Shown piece after piece: positions 61,591 through 64,000 of a DNA stretch of 64,000 nt. The notes below the pieces were generated by a model. The model saw nothing but the letters and a program-made list of their open reading frames with translations, had not been told where the DNA came from and searched no databases. Origin of the DNA: an uncultured bacterium (lineage in GTDB: Bacteria; Bacillota_I; Bacilli_A; RFN20; CAG-826); assembly GCA_949290395.1 (NCBI GenBank), contig CASERQ010000001.1, forward strand, positions 62,001 to 126,000, read 5' to 3'. A program made the position numbers and the translations under genes. Each line of letters opens with the position of its first letter. The first letter of the stretch is position 1.

Positions 61591-61610
61591 TAACATTATG
61601 TATAATGTTA
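61591..61610 (+). promoter_or_regulatory. secA promoter with inverted repeat over -10
   Basis: TAACATTA, TGTA, TAATGTTA is a perfect 8-bp inverted repeat; it contains an extended -10 (TG then TATAAT at 61601-61606). The ATG is at 61639 after GTAGGAAA. No good -35 box is visible. Confidence 0.5.
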
Positions 61611-61638
61611 AAATCTTAAAATGCGTAGGAAATAAATT

Positions 61639-64000
61639 ATGGGAAATGTTATTGAGAAGATTTTTAGAGTTGATCAACATATTTTGAAAAAATATGGAAA
61701 AGAAGCCAAAAAAGTTATGGCTTTAGCTGATGATATGAAGAAATTAACGGATGATCAACTCCGTGGAAAAACAAATGAATTTAAAGACAGATTAAAAAAA
61801 GGCGAAACTCTAGCTGATATCAAGATAGAAGCTTTTGCTGTTTGTAGAGAATCCGCCAGAAGAGTCTTGGGTTTATACCCTTTTGAATGCCAAGTTATTG
61901 GTGGTCTTGTTTTAAATGATGGCGATGTTGCTGAAATGAAAACTGGTGAAGGTAAAACTTTAACCGCAACAATGCCAGTTTATCTTAATGCTCTTGAAGG
62001 CAAAGGTGTTTATGTTGTTACTGTTAACGAATACTTAGCTCAAAGAGATGCTAACGAAATGGGCCAAATTTATCGTTGGTTAGGTTTAACGGTTGGCGTC
62101 AACCTTCATAGTTTAACAACTCAAGAAAAGCAAAAAGCTCATCTTTGTGATGTTACTTACACAATTAACTCTGAATTAGGCTTTGATTACTTAAGAGACA
62201 ATATGGCTCCAAGCAAAACTCAAAGAGTTTTAAGAGGTTTGAATTTCTGTATTGTTGACGAAGCTGATAGTGTTTTAATCGATGAATCTCGTACGCCTCT
62301 TATTATTTCTGGTGGTGCTAAAGCTTCCATGTCTCAATATCAAATAGCTGATCGTTTTGTAAAAATGTTAAAGAAATCAACTGATGTTGATGAAGAATAC
62401 AAAAGAAAACACCCAGAATATATTCCAGATGGTGACTTTGTCGTAGATGTTAAAACAAAATCTTGTACTTTAACCGATAAAGGCGTTGATAAAGCTGAAA
62501 AGATGTTTGGAATTCCAAATCTTTATGCTCCACACCTTCAAGATTTAGTTCATAGAATTCACCAAGCCTTAAAAGCAAACTACATCATGACACGTGATGT
62601 TGAATATTTAGTCGATCAAGATCAAACCATTCAACTTATTGACCAATTTACAGGCCGTGTTCTTAAAGGTAGAGAATATAGTGATGGTTTGCAACAAGCT
62701 ATTCAAGCTAAAGAAGGCGTAAAAATTAAAGAAGAGACAGTTACTCTTGCTACTATTACGTATCAAAACTTCTTCAGATTGTTCAAGAAGATTTCTGGTA
62801 TGACTGGTACTGCAAAGACAGAGGAAGAAGAATTTAGAAAGATTTACAACATGAAAGTTGTTTGTATTCCTCCAAATAGACCTGTTATCAGAAAAGATGA
62901 ATTAGACTATATTTTCGCTACAAAAACAGCAAAAATTAGAGCTTTAGTTAAAGAAGTTGCTGAAAGACACGCTAAAGGACAACCAATCCTTATTGGTACT
63001 CCAAGTGTTGAAGCCAGTGAAGAAGTTGCAAAATATTTAGATGAAGCTGGCTTAAAATATGAAATGTTAAATGCCAAAAACCATGCTCGTGAAGCTGAAA
63101 TTATTTCTCATGCTGGCGAAAAAGACCACATTACTTTAGCTACTAACATGGCTGGTAGAGGTACTGATATTAAATTAACTGAGGAAACAAGAAACCTTGG
63201 TGGATTATGTGTTTTTGGTTTAGAAAGACACGAATCAAGACGTATTGATAACCAATTAAGAGGTAGATCTGGTAGACAAGGTGATCCTGGTTTCTCAAGA
63301 TTCTATGTCTCTTTAGAAGATGAATTAATGGTTCGTTTTGCTAGCGATAGTTTAAGAAAAACATTCGCAAGTTATGGTGATGAAGCTATTGAAAGTAGAA
63401 TGTTAACAAGCGCAATTACAAGTGCTCAAAAACGTATTGAAGGTCAAAACTTTGATATTCGTAAAAATTTACTTGATTACGATGATGTCTTAAGTAAACA
63501 AAGACAAATTATGTACGCAAAAAGAGACCAAATCTTATTTGCTTCTGATATTAACGAACTTTTAAGTGAAACATTTAAAGATTGTGGTGTCGCTCTTTGT
63601 AAGAGAAGCGTTTATGATGAACAATCTAATAAGATTGTTAGTGCTAAAAAACTTCATGATTTATCTGTTCCAAGATTCTTACAAGAAGATTCAATAAACT
63701 TTGATTTATTTGATGAAGCTATACCAGAAGAAGCTGGAGAAGATATTGCTGATGTTCTTGCTCATGCTTATAGACTTAAAAAGAACGAATGGGATGAAGC
63801 AACGGCTAACCAAATTGAAAGACAAATTACTTTAAGATGTATTGATAGAAACTGGACTCAACAAATTGATAATATGTCTCGTTTTAGAGAATCAGTTTCA
63901 TTGAGAAGTTATGGTCAAATTAACCCATTACAAGATTACGTTAATGAAGGTTGGGCAATGTTTAGAGAAATGCTTGAAACAATTTCTCTTGAAGTTGTTT
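61639..64000 (+). CDS. secA: Preprotein translocase ATPase SecA (3' end outside window)
   Basis: 787 codons visible. Motor that drives proteins through SecYEG. NBD1 has Walker A MKTGEGKTLTATMP and DEADSVLIDE; the preprotein cross-linking domain follows; NBD2 has GTPSVEASEEVA, TNMAGRGTDIKL and QLRGRSGRQGDPG; then the helical scaffold (NLLDYDDVLSKQRQIMY). The start MGNVIEKIFRVDQHILKKYGKEAKK is typical. The C-terminal zinc region would lie beyond the window. Located after comFC as in Bacillus (there with hpf between). Confidence 0.98.
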   Translation, partial: MGNVIEKIFRVDQHILKKYGKEAKKVMALADDMKKLTDDQLRGKTNEFKDRLKKGETLADIKIEAFAVCRESARRVLGLYPFECQVIGGLVLNDGDVAEMKTGEGKTLTATMPVYLNALEGKGVYVVTVNEYLAQRDANEMGQIYRWLGLTVGVNLHSLTTQEKQKAHLCDVTYTINSELGFDYLRDNMAPSKTQRVLRGLNFCIVDEADSVLIDESRTPLIISGGAKASMSQYQIADRFVKMLKKSTDVDEEYKRKHPEYIPDGDFVVDVKTKSCTLTDKGVDKAEKMFGIPNLYAPHLQDLVHRIHQALKANYIMTRDVEYLVDQDQTIQLIDQFTGRVLKGREYSDGLQQAIQAKEGVKIKEETVTLATITYQNFFRLFKKISGMTGTAKTEEEEFRKIYNMKVVCIPPNRPVIRKDELDYIFATKTAKIRALVKEVAERHAKGQPILIGTPSVEASEEVAKYLDEAGLKYEMLNAKNHAREAEIISHAGEKDHITLATNMAGRGTDIKLTEETRNLGGLCVFGLERHESRRIDNQLRGRSGRQGDPGFSRFYVSLEDELMVRFASDSLRKTFASYGDEAIESRMLTSAITSAQKRIEGQNFDIRKNLLDYDDVLSKQRQIMYAKRDQILFASDINELLSETFKDCGVALCKRSVYDEQSNKIVSAKKLHDLSVPRFLQEDSINFDLFDEAIPEEAGEDIADVLAHAYRLKKNEWDEATANQIERQITLRCIDRNWTQQIDNMSRFRESVSLRSYGQINPLQDYVNEGWAMFREMLETISLEVV

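Noticed and set aside
1-64000. UGA read as Trp (mollicute genetic code)
   Set aside because: mfd, tilS and walJ end in TGA exactly where the families end, and Trp is encoded by TGG in conserved places; standard code 11 fits.
1-64000. CRISPR array, insertion sequence or prophage
   Set aside because: No regularly spaced repeats, transposase, integrase or phage-like genes were found.

Overview
The window is an AT-rich bacterial chromosome segment centred on the replication origin. Gene content and order (dnaN-dnaA | oriC | rpmH-rnpA-yidC-khpB-mnmE; dnaX-ebfC-recR-tmk-holB-ricT-rsmI; lysS; rpsF-ssb-rpsR; gdpP-rplI-dnaB-walJ-rlmH; comFA-comFC-secA) are those of a low-GC Firmicute of the Bacilli/Mollicutes-neighbour type, perhaps an uncultured gut lineage such as RF39 or an Erysipelotrichia relative; the lineage is inference. 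TGA is a normal stop here (mfd, tilS and walJ end in it at the expected place), so this is not a UGA=Trp mollicute. I see no rRNA, tRNA, CRISPR array, transposase or prophage.

Layout. 1-4533 (minus strand): gyrB (cut by the window edge), recF, yaaA, dnaN, dnaA. 4534-4934: oriC with a cluster of DnaA boxes, then the rpmH promoter. 4935-12603 (plus): rpmH, rnpA, yidC, khpB, mnmE, tatD, rnmV, rsmA, ispE and a small beta-repeat protein. 12662-15328 (minus): a lone pyruvate phosphate dikinase gene. 15640-17881: a FGGY sugar kinase and a convergent TetR regulator. 18045-28463: pth, mfd, rqcP, tilS, ftsH, dusB, lysS. 28643-35305: rpsF-ssb-rpsR, then gdpP-rplI-dnaB-walJ-rlmH and an unknown gene. 35384-38258: a membrane protein, tmRNA and a ROK kinase. 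38377-40984: pyrG and a pseudouridine synthase. 41073-46534: a four-gene operon (DUF1538 membrane protein, two PII-like proteins, an MFS-GH2 fusion). 46535-52405 (minus): rsmI, ricT, holB, tmk, recR, ebfC, dnaX. 52562-57584: an ABC exporter, then prfA-prmC-tsaC-rpiB. 57673-59629: a MacB-type ABC system whose permease is broken. 59690-64000: comFA, comFC and secA (runs off the end).

Most of the window is housekeeping. The accessory highlight is the operon at 41-46.5 kb: a DUF1538 integral membrane protein followed by two PII-superfamily proteins and a single 1046-residue polypeptide that joins a sugar-type MFS transporter to a GH2 glycosidase with both catalytic glutamates. Consecutive genes there abut or overlap, so the set is probably co-transcribed and may link nucleotide sensing, transport and sugar hydrolysis.

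Other things worth a look: several promoters carry perfect palindromes in or beside the -35/-10 region (rpmH, ppdK, TetR gene, gdpP, the 378-residue membrane protein, DUF1538 gene, prfA, secA). Three genes appear to have leaderless transcripts. A dispersed motif of about 18 bp (roughly RGTTTTGCRRGGNTTTT) sits at transcription-unit ends and inside genes. comFA seems to start with AUA. YidC and GyrB have unusual N-terminal extensions.
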